From assembly GCF_000332235.1 (NCBI RefSeq), contig NZ_CM001775.1:3312704-3376703 (forward strand): a DNA stretch of 64,000 bases, read 5' to 3'. Positions 1-10,700 of the stretch are shown one piece after another. The stretch is from Geminocystis herdmanii PCC 6308. GTDB taxonomy: Bacteria > Cyanobacteriota > Cyanobacteriia > Cyanobacteriales > Cyanobacteriaceae. How positions within the stretch are numbered: the stretch's first letter is position 1; every line of letters starts with the position of its first letter. The translations under genes and the position numbers were made by a program. The notes under the pieces are model-generated. The model was not told the DNA's origin and searched no databases. It saw only the letters and a program-made list of their open reading frames with translations.

Positions 1-101
1 TAATACACAAAAAATAGCGATATTGTATTATCAAAAAGAAGATTCAAAATACTGAGTTTTTAACTAAAAATTCTCCATTATCAATTATCCATTTTCCATT
101 A

Positions 102-752
102 TTATCTTTTTCTTTCTTCCAGTTTTTTATATACGTCTCGGAGGTTGACTTGATGATAGGCTAGGGCAACGAGGGAATGATAAAATAAGTCGGCGATTTC
201 TCCAGCGATTTCTTGGGGATTGTCATCTTTACACGCCATGACAACTTCGGCAGCTTCTTCTCCTATTTTCTTGAGGATTTTGTTATCTCCCCCTTCAAAG
301 AGTTTACAAGTATAAGAACTTTCTACAGGATGTTCTTTTCGATCGCATATTATTTTGTATAATTCTGTTAAGGTATCGGCAGTTGGTGCTGATTTAGAGT
401 GATCAATTTGGTGAAAACAACTTCTTTCCCCAGTATGACAGGCTATGTCTCCTATTTGTTCGATCGACAATAATAAAGCGTCACTATCACAATCGTAGCG
501 AATAGTCTTTACTTTTTGAATATGTCCAGAGGTTGCTCCTTTATGCCATAATTCTTGACGAGAGCGACTCCAATACCATGCTTCTCCCGTATCTAAGGTT
601 TTTTGTAGAGATTCTTTGTTCATCCATGCCATCATTAAAACTGTACCATCAAGATAATCTTGGGTGATGGCGGGTACTAATCCTTGCTCATTGTATTTTA
701 TTTGATCAATGGGTATTGATTGACTGAGAGGAATGGAAGGATTCATAGACAT
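102..752 (-). CDS. hisIE: Bifunctional phosphoribosyl-AMP cyclohydrolase / phosphoribosyl-ATP pyrophosphatase
   Basis: Cytoplasmic histidine biosynthesis enzyme of 216 aa that carries out steps 2 and 3: PR-ATP to PR-AMP, then opening of the adenine ring. The N-terminal HisI domain (about residues 15-115) shows [25 protein letters not shown] and the metal-binding CDSDALL and HTGERSCF motifs. The C-terminal HisE domain (about 125-210) shows the helical pyrophosphohydrolase signature [12 protein letters not shown]. Length and domain order match the usual cyanobacterial HisIE fusion. It is followed on minus by a short AT-rich gap and has no other his gene beside it, as is normal in cyanobacteria where his genes are scattered. 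Assignment is secure; the exact start (MSMNPS or MNPS) is not. Confidence 0.96.
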   Translation of the reverse strand: MSMNPSIPLSQSIPIDQIKYNEQGLVPAITQDYLDGTVLMMAWMNKESLQKTLDTGEAWYWSRSRQELWHKGATSGHIQKVKTIRYDCDSDALLLSIEQIGDIACHTGERSCFHQIDHSKSAPTADTLTELYKIICDRKEHPVESSYTCKLFEGGDNKILKKIGEEAAEVVMACKDDNPQEIAGEIADLFYHSLVALAYHQVNLRDVYKKLEERKR

Positions 753-834
753 TTTTTTGCTGATAGTTTGATTGATGAAGATTCTTTTCCATCATTTTAT
801 CAGGAATTGACCATAAAAGTACTGAATTTAAGTT

Positions 835-1680
835 TTATGGAGGAGGAATAACACATCGAATACCATGTTTTTTACCCTGATTATCTCCTAAATAACGAGG
901 GATTAAATGAATATGGGTATGATGAACTTTTTGCCCTCCAGCTTTATCCACATTAAAACCAATATTAAAACCATCAGGATTATATTTTTCTGTAATAATA
1001 TTTTTAACTTCATTTACCATTTGCCAACAATGAGTTTGGATTTCAAAAGATAAATTAAAGTAATTTTCTTCATGAATTTTCGGAATAATTAAACTATGTC
1101 CTTTACTCAGGGGATAACCGTCTAAAATAGCGTAGGCGAAACTAGATTCAGTTAATAGAGTTAACTTGGCATAGGGATTGCAGAAGATACATCTATTGTC
1201 ATTATTTTTTCCTTGATTATAAAGACGATACTCATAAATTTCGCAAAATTCATCTAAATAAATAGATTTAAAAGGAAGATTAACTAAACATTGATAAGTA
1301 TTTTTTTTATGAATATAATGTTTCCTAAAACCTACCGTTTTTAAATCTCGTCTGACAGCAAAATAAGCCCTTCCCTTTGGTTTTAATAATCGAGAAATTG
1401 CCATAATTACCGCTTCCTGTGACTCTTTAAAGAGAACATTAAGTACATAAAAACAAAAAATGGTATCAAATTTTTTTTGAGGATAAGTAGGGAAATAATG
1501 AGGATCAAAACCCTTAATAGAAAAACCTTTTTTTGTCAAAACTTCCACATCTTTGCCAAAGCCACAACCAAAATCTAATATGTCTCCTTTTAACAGTTCA
1601 TTTTTTAATAAATATTTAGCAGGAAATGAGATAGTTTCCCTTTCTATGGCTGTTAAGTGACTATATTTATTTTCTGTCAT
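835..1680 (-). CDS. SAM-dependent methyltransferase fused to a HIT-family domain
   Basis: Two-domain protein of about 281 aa. The N-terminal half is a class I SAM methyltransferase, with motif I LDFGCGFGKDVEVL and a following acidic FDPHYF. The C-terminal half is a histidine-triad (HIT) domain, with CIFCNPYAK at its start, the SKGHSLIIPKIH segment, and the triad HTHIHLIPRY near the end. HIT proteins are nucleotide hydrolases or transferases, so the pair suggests methylation of a small molecule linked to nucleotide cleavage; the substrate cannot be read from sequence. An upstream TTG at 1710 keeps the frame open, but ATG 1680 (MTENKYSH) is the likelier start. It lies between hisIE and a glycosyltransferase, all on minus, with an AT-rich heptamer repeat upstream. 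Confidence 0.85.
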   Translation of the reverse strand: MTENKYSHLTAIERETISFPAKYLLKNELLKGDILDFGCGFGKDVEVLTKKGFSIKGFDPHYFPTYPQKKFDTIFCFYVLNVLFKESQEAVIMAISRLLKPKGRAYFAVRRDLKTVGFRKHYIHKKNTYQCLVNLPFKSIYLDEFCEIYEYRLYNQGKNNDNRCIFCNPYAKLTLLTESSFAYAILDGYPLSKGHSLIIPKIHEENYFNLSFEIQTHCWQMVNEVKNIITEKYNPDGFNIGFNVDKAGGQKVHHTHIHLIPRYLGDNQGKKHGIRCVIPPP

Positions 1681-1735
1681 AGTGACTTCGCTCGATAACC
1701 TTATAGTCAAAGTGTTTAATAAATTAAACTTTTTT

Positions 1736-1815
1736 ATTAATTGTTAATTGTTAATTGTTAATTGTTAATTATTAATTCTTAATTCTTCATTCTTAATTCT
1801 TCATTCTTAATTCTT
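1736..1815. repeat. Heptameric short tandem repeat (TTAATTG / TTAATTC)
   Basis: Four to five copies of TTAATTG are followed by several copies of TTAATTC/TTCATTC. The array runs into the stop codon (1807-1809) of the neighbouring glycosyltransferase. Arrays with a 7-bp unit recur in this window, for example near 7560, 7680, 22770, 26270, 27430, 33545 and 34150. They resemble the STRR heptamers known from cyanobacteria. Confidence 0.85.
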
Positions 1816-2769
1816 CCATATTTGTTCTAAAATTTTGTCGGTGGGAATATCGGCAATTTTATCACTTAAAGATTGAAGTCCGATAAATCGATCGAGCTTA
1901 GGAGGTAACAATTTTTTCCCTTGAGTCGGTCCAAAAAGTGCGATCGTATAAGTACCTACCGCTACAGACAACTGCATCGGGGCGCTATCGGTACACAACA
2001 TCAAATTCGCTCCAGCAATCACTCCTGCCAACTTACCCATATCAGGAGGACTAATGACTTTAACCGTAGGACATAAACTTAACATTTCATTAGTCCAACC
2101 GATGTCATCAGGCCCACATAATAGCACGATCGGTAAATCAGGTTGTCTCATTTGAATATCCTCAATTACCCTTTGCCATTTCGGTACAGGATAAATCTTA
2201 TTAATACCTTGACGAACCGTGAGAGGACTCGCACCACCATGAATTAAAATATAACCCGTATCCTTAATATTTAAACGTTTTTGTTCCGCTTCTGCCCATT
2301 CAATATCTTCTTTTGGTACATTAATACTAAGCTCTGGACAAGGATTATGAATATTTAAACCTTTGAGAAGATCATGATACATCCAAGCTGTATATTGTTC
2401 AGTTTTCTTTGATACGGTATTGTTAAGAAACCATGAACTATTGTTTTTATAACCGAGACGAGTGGGAATACCATCAAGCCATAACAAGAAAGCAACCGCC
2501 CAATTTTCCTCAAGGGTGATGGCGAATTCATATTCTCTATCTCTAATCATGCCCAATAAATTGAGATAGTCAGCTAAACCATTACGATCTTGAAAATCGA
2601 ACACCAGTACTTCTTGTACATATTTACAGACTCGGTAGGTATTTTTCGATCGAGGTTCAACAATAACATCTATAATAGCCTGTGGATATTGTTCTTTAAG
2701 AGTTTTCAGGGTAGGAAAGAATAAAAGTTGATCACTAATTCCCCCCGGAATAAGAGCTAAAATGCGCAT
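1807..2769 (-). CDS. Glycosyltransferase family 9 (heptosyltransferase-like)
   Basis: A 320-aa GT-B fold enzyme of the ADP-heptose:LPS heptosyltransferase family, expected to add a sugar to lipopolysaccharide or another envelope glycan at the inner face of the plasma membrane. Visible signatures are the N-terminal ILALIPGGISDQLLFFPTL (family start with a GxGD-like loop), the mid-protein YILIHGGASPLTVRQ, and the C-terminal nucleotide-sugar-binding segment MLCTDSAPMQLSVAVG followed by ALFGPT. Length is normal for the family. Cyanobacteria generally lack heptose in LPS, so the true sugar donor is unknown. It starts with ATG at 2769; a 7-bp repeat array overlaps its 3' end. Confidence 0.88.
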   Translation of the reverse strand: MRILALIPGGISDQLLFFPTLKTLKEQYPQAIIDVIVEPRSKNTYRVCKYVQEVLVFDFQDRNGLADYLNLLGMIRDREYEFAITLEENWAVAFLLWLDGIPTRLGYKNNSSWFLNNTVSKKTEQYTAWMYHDLLKGLNIHNPCPELSINVPKEDIEWAEAEQKRLNIKDTGYILIHGGASPLTVRQGINKIYPVPKWQRVIEDIQMRQPDLPIVLLCGPDDIGWTNEMLSLCPTVKVISPPDMGKLAGVIAGANLMLCTDSAPMQLSVAVGTYTIALFGPTQGKKLLPPKLDRFIGLQSLSDKIADIPTDKILEQIWKN

Positions 2770-3001
2770 AACGATAACTAATGTAAATTATTTATATCAG
2801 CTTAATTCTAAAAGATTTATTGCCCATAAACCTATTTTGTTACGATTATTTAGGGTTTACTAAAAAAAACTTTACTAAGCAAATACCCCAAATAAAAATC
2901 CCCCCTTGTCAAGAGTACCGATCGAAGTTAAAATAGATAATTTGAATGTCTTAAAACAAAACCTATATATTTAATCAAGTAACGGATATAAGAATAAGAT
3001 A

Positions 3002-3298
3002 GTGGCTAACTCAAAATCTGCACTCAAAAGAATCGAAATCAATGAACGTAACCGTATGCGTAACAAGGCTTACAAATCTGCGGTTAAAACCTTAATGAAA
3101 AAATACTTTCTAGCAGTAGATGCTTATGCTTCTGCCCCTAGCGAAGAACAATTACAAACTGTTCAAACTTCCATGTCTATAGCTTACAGCAAAATTGACA
3201 AAGCCGTAAAAAGAGGCGTTTATCATAAAAATAATGCTGCTAGAAAAAAAGCCAGACTAGCAAGAGCCTTGAAAACTGTTGTACCTCAAGCCTCCTAA
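3002..3298 (+). CDS. rpsT: 30S ribosomal protein S20
   Basis: A 98-aa basic protein of the small ribosomal subunit that binds 16S rRNA. The sequence is typical: [16 protein letters not shown] at the N-terminus, lysine- and arginine-rich helices throughout, and a C-terminal [16 protein letters not shown]. It begins with GTG at 3002; no in-frame ATG exists near the conserved N-terminus, so the GTG start is well supported. tatD follows 95 bp downstream and rpoB after that, all on plus, suggesting partial co-transcription. The 232-bp gap upstream is AT-rich and probably holds the promoter. Confidence 0.97.
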   Translation: MANSKSALKRIEINERNRMRNKAYKSAVKTLMKKYFLAVDAYASAPSEEQLQTVQTSMSIAYSKIDKAVKRGVYHKNNAARKKARLARALKTVVPQAS

Positions 3299-3393
3299 TC
3301 CTAAAATCTAGGCAGTTCGTGTTATGATGGTAAATTCTTTTACTTAATCTCTAAGTAAGAGAAAATAAACGATAACTAAATCCCTGATCAACC

Positions 3394-4170
3394 ATGCAAC
3401 TAATAGATACCCATGTTCATATAAACTTTGATTTATTCAAAGGAGATTTGGATTCAGTATCCGATCGTTGGCAATCCGCAGGAATTAGTAAATTAGTACA
3501 CTCCTGTGTCCATCCAGACGAATTTGAAAGTATTAAACAGTTGTCTTTACAATTCCCAGAATTGTATTGTGCCGTAGGTTTACATCCCTTAGATGCTCAG
3601 AAATGGCAAGGAGAAAAAACCTACCAACAAATTTTACAATCAGCTAAATCACATCCCAAAGTCGTCGCCATTGGTGAAATGGGGTTGGATTTTTATAAAG
3701 ATGATCAACAAGAGTTACAAAAAGAAGTCTTTTGGCAACAGTTGGACATCGCTCAACAATTAAATAAACCAGTTATTATTCATTGTAGAGATGCGGCTAG
3801 TACTCTACATAATTTCTTGTCTAAATTTATGCAAGAAAAAGGCACAATCACAGGGGTAATGCACTGTTGGGCAGGAAATCCAGAAGAAACTCAATGGTTT
3901 TTAGACTTAGGAATGTATATCAGTTTTAGTGGAGTTGTTACTTTTAAAAGTGCGAAAACAGTACAGGCTAGTGCTTCGATCGTACCCAGTGAGAAACTTT
4001 TAATTGAAACTGATTGCCCATTTCTTGCCCCCTCTCCCCATAGAGGAAAAAGAAATGAACCTGCCTATGTTATCCATGTAGCCGAAAAATTAGCCGAAAT
4101 TAGAGGAGAATCATTGGAAACCATCGCCCAACAAACCTACGATAATGCCTGTAGATTGTTCAATATTTAA
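3394..4170 (+). CDS. tatD: TatD family metal-dependent hydrolase (3'-5' DNase)
   Basis: A 258-aa TIM-barrel amidohydrolase-fold nuclease of the TatD/YcfH family, involved in DNA repair and turnover. Metal-ligand motifs are all visible: DTHVHINFD at the N-terminus, [29 protein letters not shown] and the C-terminal ETDCPFLAP. Length matches the family. It sits between rpsT and rpoB on plus; the same tatD-rpoB order occurs in Synechocystis PCC 6803 as I recall it, so this is an ordinary cyanobacterial neighbourhood. Confidence 0.94.
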   Translation: MQLIDTHVHINFDLFKGDLDSVSDRWQSAGISKLVHSCVHPDEFESIKQLSLQFPELYCAVGLHPLDAQKWQGEKTYQQILQSAKSHPKVVAIGEMGLDFYKDDQQELQKEVFWQQLDIAQQLNKPVIIHCRDAASTLHNFLSKFMQEKGTITGVMHCWAGNPEETQWFLDLGMYISFSGVVTFKSAKTVQASASIVPSEKLLIETDCPFLAPSPHRGKRNEPAYVIHVAEKLAEIRGESLETIAQQTYDNACRLFNI

Positions 4171-4280
4171 ACACAATCATCGGGAAAAAGGAATAAACAG
4201 TAAATAAATTCCTCCACTAGAAACGCCCCCTACTCTGACATCTTACGATAATCAAATAACCGATAATTGACAACTGACTT

Positions 4281-7200
4281 ATGACAAATCAAGAACTGTT
4301 ACCTGATTTAATCGAAATTCAACGCTCTAGCTACAAATGGTTTTTAGAGCATGGTATTATTGAAGAACTCAACAGTTTTACCCCCATCACCGACTATGCA
4401 GGTAAACTAGAACTACACTTCATCGGCGAGAGATACCGTCTCAAAGAACCAAAATACAACATCGAGGAAGCAAAGAAAAGAGATGCTACTTATGGTGTCC
4501 AAATTTATGTTCCCACCTTACTACTAAAAAAAGAAACAGGAGAGCGCATAGAGAAGGAAGTTTTTATCGGCGATTTACCTTTGATGACTGATCGAGGTAC
4601 ATTCTTGATTAATGGAGCAGAACGGGTTATTGTCAATCAAATCGTCCGATCGCCGGGGGTATATTTCAAATCAGAATTAGACAAAAACGGTAAAAGAACC
4701 TACTCTGCTTCAGTTATACCAAATAGAGGAGCATGGTTAAAATTTGAGACCGATAAACACGGGGTTGTGTGGGTAAGAATCGATAAAACTCGCAAAATCT
4801 CTGCTCAAGTACTCTTAAAAGCCATGGGATTGAGCGATAAGGAAATTCTCGATCGACTCAGACACCCCGAATTTTACGAGAAAACCTTAGAAAAAGAAGG
4901 TAATCCTAGCACCGATGAAGCATTAATGGAACTATACCGTAAATTGCGACCGGGTGAACCTCCTACCGTAAGCGGTGGTCAAGCATTATTAGAAACCCGT
5001 TTCTTTGATCCTAAACGCTACGATTTAGGGAAGGTGGGACGTTATAAGATGAACAAAAAACTACGTTTGAACGTAGCAGAAAATACTAGAGTCTTAACCG
5101 TAGAGGATATATTATGCGTAGTTGACTATTTAATCAACCTAGAATTTGACATCGGCAAGGTTGACGATATTGATCACCTTGGTAATCGTCGGGTGCGTAG
5201 TGTAGGAGAACTATTGCAGAATCAAGTGAGAGTCGGTTTATCTCGTTTAGAGCGTATCATCCGAGAAAGAATGACCGTAGGAGACCCTAACACCCTAGAA
5301 CCGGGAGCTTTGGTCAATCCTAAACCTTTAGTCGCCGCCATTAAAGAGTTTTTTGGCTCATCTCAGTTATCTCAATTTATGGATCAAACCAACCCCTTAG
5401 CAGAATTGACTCATAAACGTCGTATTTCTGCCTTAGGACCGGGTGGTTTAAGCCGTGACAGAGCTGGTTTTGCCGTGCGAGATATTCATCCGAGCCATTA
5501 CGGGCGTATTTGTCCTGTAGAAACTCCCGAAGGACCTAACGCAGGGCTAATCGGTTCATTGGCAACTTATGCTCGTGTAAATGAATATGGATTTATCGCC
5601 ACTCCTTACTATAAAGTTGAGCATGGAAAAGTCCGTTGGGATTTACCCCCAGAATACTTAACTGCCGATGAGGAAGACGACAAAAGAGTCGCGCCGGGGG
5701 ATTTGTCCACCGATGAAAATGGCGTAATTTTAGGGGAAAGTGTACCCATTCGTTACCGTCAAGAATTTTCTACTACATCCCCTAATCAGGTGGACTATGT
5801 AGCGGTATCTCCCGTACAAATCGTTTCCGTTGCTACCTCTATGATTCCTTTCCTAGAGCATGATGACGCTAACCGTGCCTTAATGGGATCGAATATGCAA
5901 CGTCAAGCTGTACCTTTATTACGAGCAGAACGTCCTCTCGTGGGTACGGGTTTAGAAGGTCAAGCGGCACGAGATTCAGGTATGGTAATTGTTTCCCGTG
6001 ATTACGGTACAATCACTTATGCCGATGCAAAAAAAATTAAACTCAAAACCAATGACGATCGAGAAATTACCTATAATCTCCAAAAATACGAACGATCGAA
6101 CCAAGACACTTGTTTAAATCAAAAACCCTTAGTGGATGAAGGGGAAGAAGTAGTACCCGGACAAGTCTTAGCCGATGGTTCAGCCACCGAAGGAGGAGAA
6201 TTAGCCTTAGGCAATAACATCACCGTTGCTTATATGCCTTGGGAGGGTTATAACTACGAGGATGCGATTTTGATCAGTGAACGATTAGTACAAGAAGATA
6301 TTTATACTACTGTTCACATTGAAAAACACGAAATCGAAGCTCGTCAAACCAAATTAGGACCTGAAGAAATTACCCGTGAAATTCCCAACGTGGGAGAAGA
6401 TTCCCTCTTAAACCTCGATGAACAAGGTATTATTCGAGTGGGTGCTTGGGTAGAATCAGGGGATATTTTAGTGGGTAAAGTCACTCCTAAAGGGGAATCA
6501 GATCAACCACCAGAAGAAAAACTATTACGAGCCATTTTTGGCGAAAAAGCTAGAGATGTTCGTGATAACTCCTTACGTCTTCCTAACGGGGAAAAAGGAC
6601 GGGTTGTCTATGTGCGAGTGTTTACCCGTGAGCAGGGCGACGAATTACCCCCTGGTGCGAATATGGTTGTCAGGGTTTATATTGCTCAGAAACGGAAAAT
6701 TCAAGTTGGGGATAAAATGGCAGGGCGTCACGGTAACAAAGGGATTATTTCTCGGATTTTAGCACGGGAAGATATGCCCTATTGTCCTGATGGTTCTCCC
6801 GTGGATATTGTCTTAAATCCTCTGGGTGTACCTTCTCGGATGAATGTCGGTCAAGTGTTTGAATGTCTTTTAGGTTGGGCAGGAGAACATTTGGGCTATC
6901 GTTATAAAATGACTCCTTTTGATGAAATGTACGGAGAAGAAGCGTCTCGTAATACCGTCAATGGGTTGTTAAAAGAAGCGTCTCAAAAACCGGGCAAAGA
7001 ATGGGTATTCGATGAAAATAATCCGGGTAAAATTCAGTTATATGATGGTCGTACTGGTGAACCGTTCGATCGACCTGTAACCGTGGGCAAAGCCTATATG
7101 CTTAAATTAGTCCACCTCGTGGATGATAAAATTCACGCTCGATCGACTGGTCCTTATTCTCTGGTAACACAACAACCCCTCGGTGGTAAAGCCCAACAAG

Positions 7201-7547
7201 GAGGACAAAGGTTCGGAGAAATGGAGGTATGGGCATTAGAAGCCTACGGTGCCGCCTATACTTTACAGGAGTTACTTACCGTCAAATCCGATGATATGCA
7301 AGGACGTAATGAGGCGTTAAATGCGATCGTCAAAGGTAGAACAATTCCTCGCCCGGGTACTCCAGAATCCTTTAAAGTACTCTTGAGAGAATTACAATCC
7401 CTAGGGTTAGATGTTTCTGTTCATAAAGTTTTAGACGGACAAGAGGAAGTAGAAATCAACCTCATGGAACAAGGAAACCGCACCCCCAAACGTCCTACCT
7501 ATGAAAATCTTGCCAGTTTAGGACAAGATGACGACGACGAATATTAA
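4281..7547 (+). CDS. rpoB: DNA-directed RNA polymerase subunit beta
   Basis: The beta subunit of RNA polymerase, 1088 aa, within the normal cyanobacterial size. Landmarks are the N-terminal [19 protein letters not shown], the rifampicin-region motif [18 protein letters not shown] followed by [13 protein letters not shown] and [14 protein letters not shown], the active-site segment [10 protein letters not shown], and the C-terminal [18 protein letters not shown]. The C-terminus ends in an acidic DDDDEY tail. The start ATG at 4281 is 110 bp after tatD. The next gene on the strand is rpoC2, not rpoC1, with a 209-bp gap of tandem repeats between them. Confidence 0.98.
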   Translation: MTNQELLPDLIEIQRSSYKWFLEHGIIEELNSFTPITDYAGKLELHFIGERYRLKEPKYNIEEAKKRDATYGVQIYVPTLLLKKETGERIEKEVFIGDLPLMTDRGTFLINGAERVIVNQIVRSPGVYFKSELDKNGKRTYSASVIPNRGAWLKFETDKHGVVWVRIDKTRKISAQVLLKAMGLSDKEILDRLRHPEFYEKTLEKEGNPSTDEALMELYRKLRPGEPPTVSGGQALLETRFFDPKRYDLGKVGRYKMNKKLRLNVAENTRVLTVEDILCVVDYLINLEFDIGKVDDIDHLGNRRVRSVGELLQNQVRVGLSRLERIIRERMTVGDPNTLEPGALVNPKPLVAAIKEFFGSSQLSQFMDQTNPLAELTHKRRISALGPGGLSRDRAGFAVRDIHPSHYGRICPVETPEGPNAGLIGSLATYARVNEYGFIATPYYKVEHGKVRWDLPPEYLTADEEDDKRVAPGDLSTDENGVILGESVPIRYRQEFSTTSPNQVDYVAVSPVQIVSVATSMIPFLEHDDANRALMGSNMQRQAVPLLRAERPLVGTGLEGQAARDSGMVIVSRDYGTITYADAKKIKLKTNDDREITYNLQKYERSNQDTCLNQKPLVDEGEEVVPGQVLADGSATEGGELALGNNITVAYMPWEGYNYEDAILISERLVQEDIYTTVHIEKHEIEARQTKLGPEEITREIPNVGEDSLLNLDEQGIIRVGAWVESGDILVGKVTPKGESDQPPEEKLLRAIFGEKARDVRDNSLRLPNGEKGRVVYVRVFTREQGDELPPGANMVVRVYIAQKRKIQVGDKMAGRHGNKGIISRILAREDMPYCPDGSPVDIVLNPLGVPSRMNVGQVFECLLGWAGEHLGYRYKMTPFDEMYGEEASRNTVNGLLKEASQKPGKEWVFDENNPGKIQLYDGRTGEPFDRPVTVGKAYMLKLVHLVDDKIHARSTGPYSLVTQQPLGGKAQQGGQRFGEMEVWALEAYGAAYTLQELLTVKSDDMQGRNEALNAIVKGRTIPRPGTPESFKVLLRELQSLGLDVSVHKVLDGQEEVEINLMEQGNRTPKRPTYENLASLGQDDDDEY

Positions 7548-7549
7548 TC

Positions 7550-7756
7550 AGGAATGGAGAATTGAAAATTGAAAATTGAAAATTATTACTTGAGTGAGAT
7601 GTTAAGCACCTTTTAAATAATTAAGGACTTAAAAGTAATGGCTATTTCAATTTGATGTCTAATTTAGGTATCATTTATTCTCCATTCTCCATTCTCCATT
7701 CTCCATTCTCCATTGCCCATTCAGTATTTGACCTTAGTAATTATCACCAATAGAAT
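7550..7756. repeat. rpoB-rpoC2 intergenic spacer with two heptamer arrays
   Basis: The spacer holds GAAAATT-type repeats at about 7556-7587 and a CTCCATT array at about 7679-7722, separated by unique AT-rich DNA. No rpoC1 remnant or other ORF is visible. Such arrays could separate rpoC2 from rpoB transcriptionally or act as a post-transcriptional spacer; the sequence alone does not decide. Confidence 0.8.
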
Positions 7757-10700
7757 ATGCCTACAGAGAAAAAAACCCAAACTTTTTATAACACTGTTAT
7801 TGATAAAGGCTCACTCAAAAAACTGATCTCGAAAACCTTTACTCAATACGGTTCTGCTCGTTGTGCCACTGTTTGCGATAAGCTCAAAACAATGGGTTTC
7901 CGTTATGCAACTCAAGCTGCTGTATCTATCAGCGTGGAAGATTTAAAAGTACCCGAAGCGAAAAAAGCCATGTTGGCTGTCGCAGAGTCCACCATCAAGG
8001 ATACTCTCAACCGTTACGCTAATGGGGAAATTACTGAAGTTGAACGTTTCCAAAAAGTAATTGATACTTGGAATGATACTTCTGAATCTCTGAAAGATGA
8101 GGTAGTGCGCAATTTCCGTCAATCTGATCCCCTTAATTCTGTCTATATGATGGCATTTTCTGGGGCAAGGGGTAATATTAGCCAAGTTCGTCAGTTGGTT
8201 GGTATGCGTGGCTTGATGGCTGATCCTCAAGGGGAAATCATCGATTTACCCATTAAAACTAATTTCCGTGAAGGCTTAACAGTTACAGAATATATTATTT
8301 CTTCCTACGGTGCAAGAAAAGGTTTAGTTGATACTGCGTTGCGTACGGCTGACTCTGGTTATTTAACCCGTCGTTTAGTGGATGTTTCTCAGGATGTCAT
8401 TATTCGTGAGACTGATTGTGGCACAACAAGAGGGGTAACAGTGTTACCTATGAAAGATGGGGAAAGGGTTTTAATTCCTTTGGGCGATCGACTTTTAGGA
8501 CGGGTTTTAGGAGAAGATGTTATTGATCCTAAAACGGGAGAAGTGATCGGTACTCGTAATCAAGCGATCGATGCTCATTTAGCGAAAAAGATCGGTGATA
8601 CCGTTGAACAAGTTAAAGTGAGATCTCCTCTTACCTGTGATGCGGCTCGATCAGTGTGTCAAAAATGTTATGGTTGGTCATTAGCCCACGGCGATTGGGT
8701 TAATATGGGAGAAGCTATAGGTATTATTGCCGCTCAGTCGATCGGTGAACCGGGTACTCAGTTAACCATGCGTACTTTCCACACTGGGGGGGTATTTACT
8801 GGGGAAGTTGCCCAACGTATTACTACACCTAAGGCTGGTACAGTCAAATTTGATAAAAAACTCAAAGTTCGTGATACTCGTACCCGTCACGGGGATCAAA
8901 AATTATTAGTAGAAATTGCAGGTAATATTTTAGTCGGAGATACAAAAATTAATGTTCCTGCCGCTAGTTTGTTAGCGGTTCGAGAAGGAGATACAGTCAA
9001 GGTTGATGATCTCTTAGCTGAAGTAATGCCTCAAAAAACTCGATCGACCGAAAGAGTAACTAAAGACGTTTCTTCCGATCTCTCAGGAGAGGTTTATTTT
9101 GCTGATATTTCCCCTGAAAGTAAAACCGATAGACAGGGTAACACCACTACTACCGTAACCCGTAACGGCTTAATTTGGGTACTCTCAGGACAAGTTTACA
9201 ACCTTCCACCGGGGGCTGAGCCTGTAGTTAAAAATGGGGACAAAATTACTGATGGTTCAGTCTTAGCAGAAACCAAGTTAAAAACTAAGAGTGGTGGGGT
9301 TTGTCGTTTTGAAGAAGGCAGTCGAGAAATTGAAATTATTACCGCTTCTGTTTCCTTAGATCAAGCTGATGTTTATTTAGAACATAACGGCACTCAACAA
9401 CAGTATGTTATTCATACCACTAAAGGCGATCGATTTGCCTTAAAAGTAGTACCCGGTACAAAAGTACAAAATAATCAAGTAGTTGCTGAATTAATTGATG
9501 ATACTTTCAGAACTGGGACAGGCGGTATCATGCGTTATGCAGGACTCGAAACTGGACGAGGCAACCGTAAACAAGGTTATGAAGTCACCAAAGAAGGTAC
9601 ATTAATTTGGATTCCCGAAGAAAGCCACGAAATCAATAAAGACATCTCTTTATTATTAGTAGAAGATGGTCAATATGTGGAAGCAGGTACAGAAGTAGTT
9701 AAAGATATTTTCTGTCAATCCAGTGGCATCGTGGAAGTTATCCAAAAGAATGACATTTTACGGGAAATTATCATCAAACCGGGTCAATTATACATGGATT
9801 TAGACCCTGAATATTTAGCCACGATCGAAGATGGTATAATTATTCCACCGGGTACAGAAATCGCCCTTGGCTCAGTTACGGAAGAAGAATTTTTAGCCGA
9901 ATTTGTCGATACTAACGAAGGTGTGGGTTTATTACTGCGTCCCATGAGACAGTACGAAATCTATAACACCACTCAATCCCCTTCTCAAGAATCCTTAAAT
10001 ACCGCAGGAGGTTCGATTAACCTACGTCCTGTATTGCGTACCTTCTTCAAAGACGGTGAAAGAGTTAAGAGTGTGGAAGGAGTACAACTTGTCACCACTC
10101 AATTAGTCCTAGAAACTAACGACGGCATGAGTGCGGATATTGAGTTAGTACCCCATGAAACCGATGAAGATGGTTTCCGTCTGCAAATCGTGGTACTCGA
10201 ATCCGTTGTCTTGCGTCGAGAAATGGAAATAGACTCTAATGTAATTACCCGTTTATTAGTCACCGATGGACAAGAAATCGCACCTGGCGCAGTCGTTGCC
10301 ACCACCGAAATTCTTTGTTTAGAAGATGGTATTATTCAGGGGATTAAAGAAGGTGTCGAAGCCATTCGCCGTGTCTTAGTAGTTCGAAATGAAGATTTAA
10401 TCAATATTAATAGAAATCCAGTTATCATTAATCTTGAAAAAACGATCATTAATCTTGAAACGATCATTAATCTTGAAACGATCATTAATCTTGAAACGAT
10501 CATTAATCTTGAACCAATTACCATAGATATTGAGAATAAACCATCTTGTAAAATTAATGATTTGGTAAAAGAAGGGGATTTAATCGCCGAAAATGTGACA
10601 GCACCAACATCTGGTAAGGTTACACAAATCTCAGATAATCAAGTAGTACTTTATTCGATACCATCTTGTAAAATTAATGATTTGGTAAAAGAAGGAGATT

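Noticed and set aside
10336..10524. 62-aa minus-strand ORF across the IINLE repeats
   Set aside because: It is the antisense of the rpoC2 tandem repeat; the repeated SRLMIV peptide reflects the DNA repeat, and rpoC2 is clearly coding on plus.
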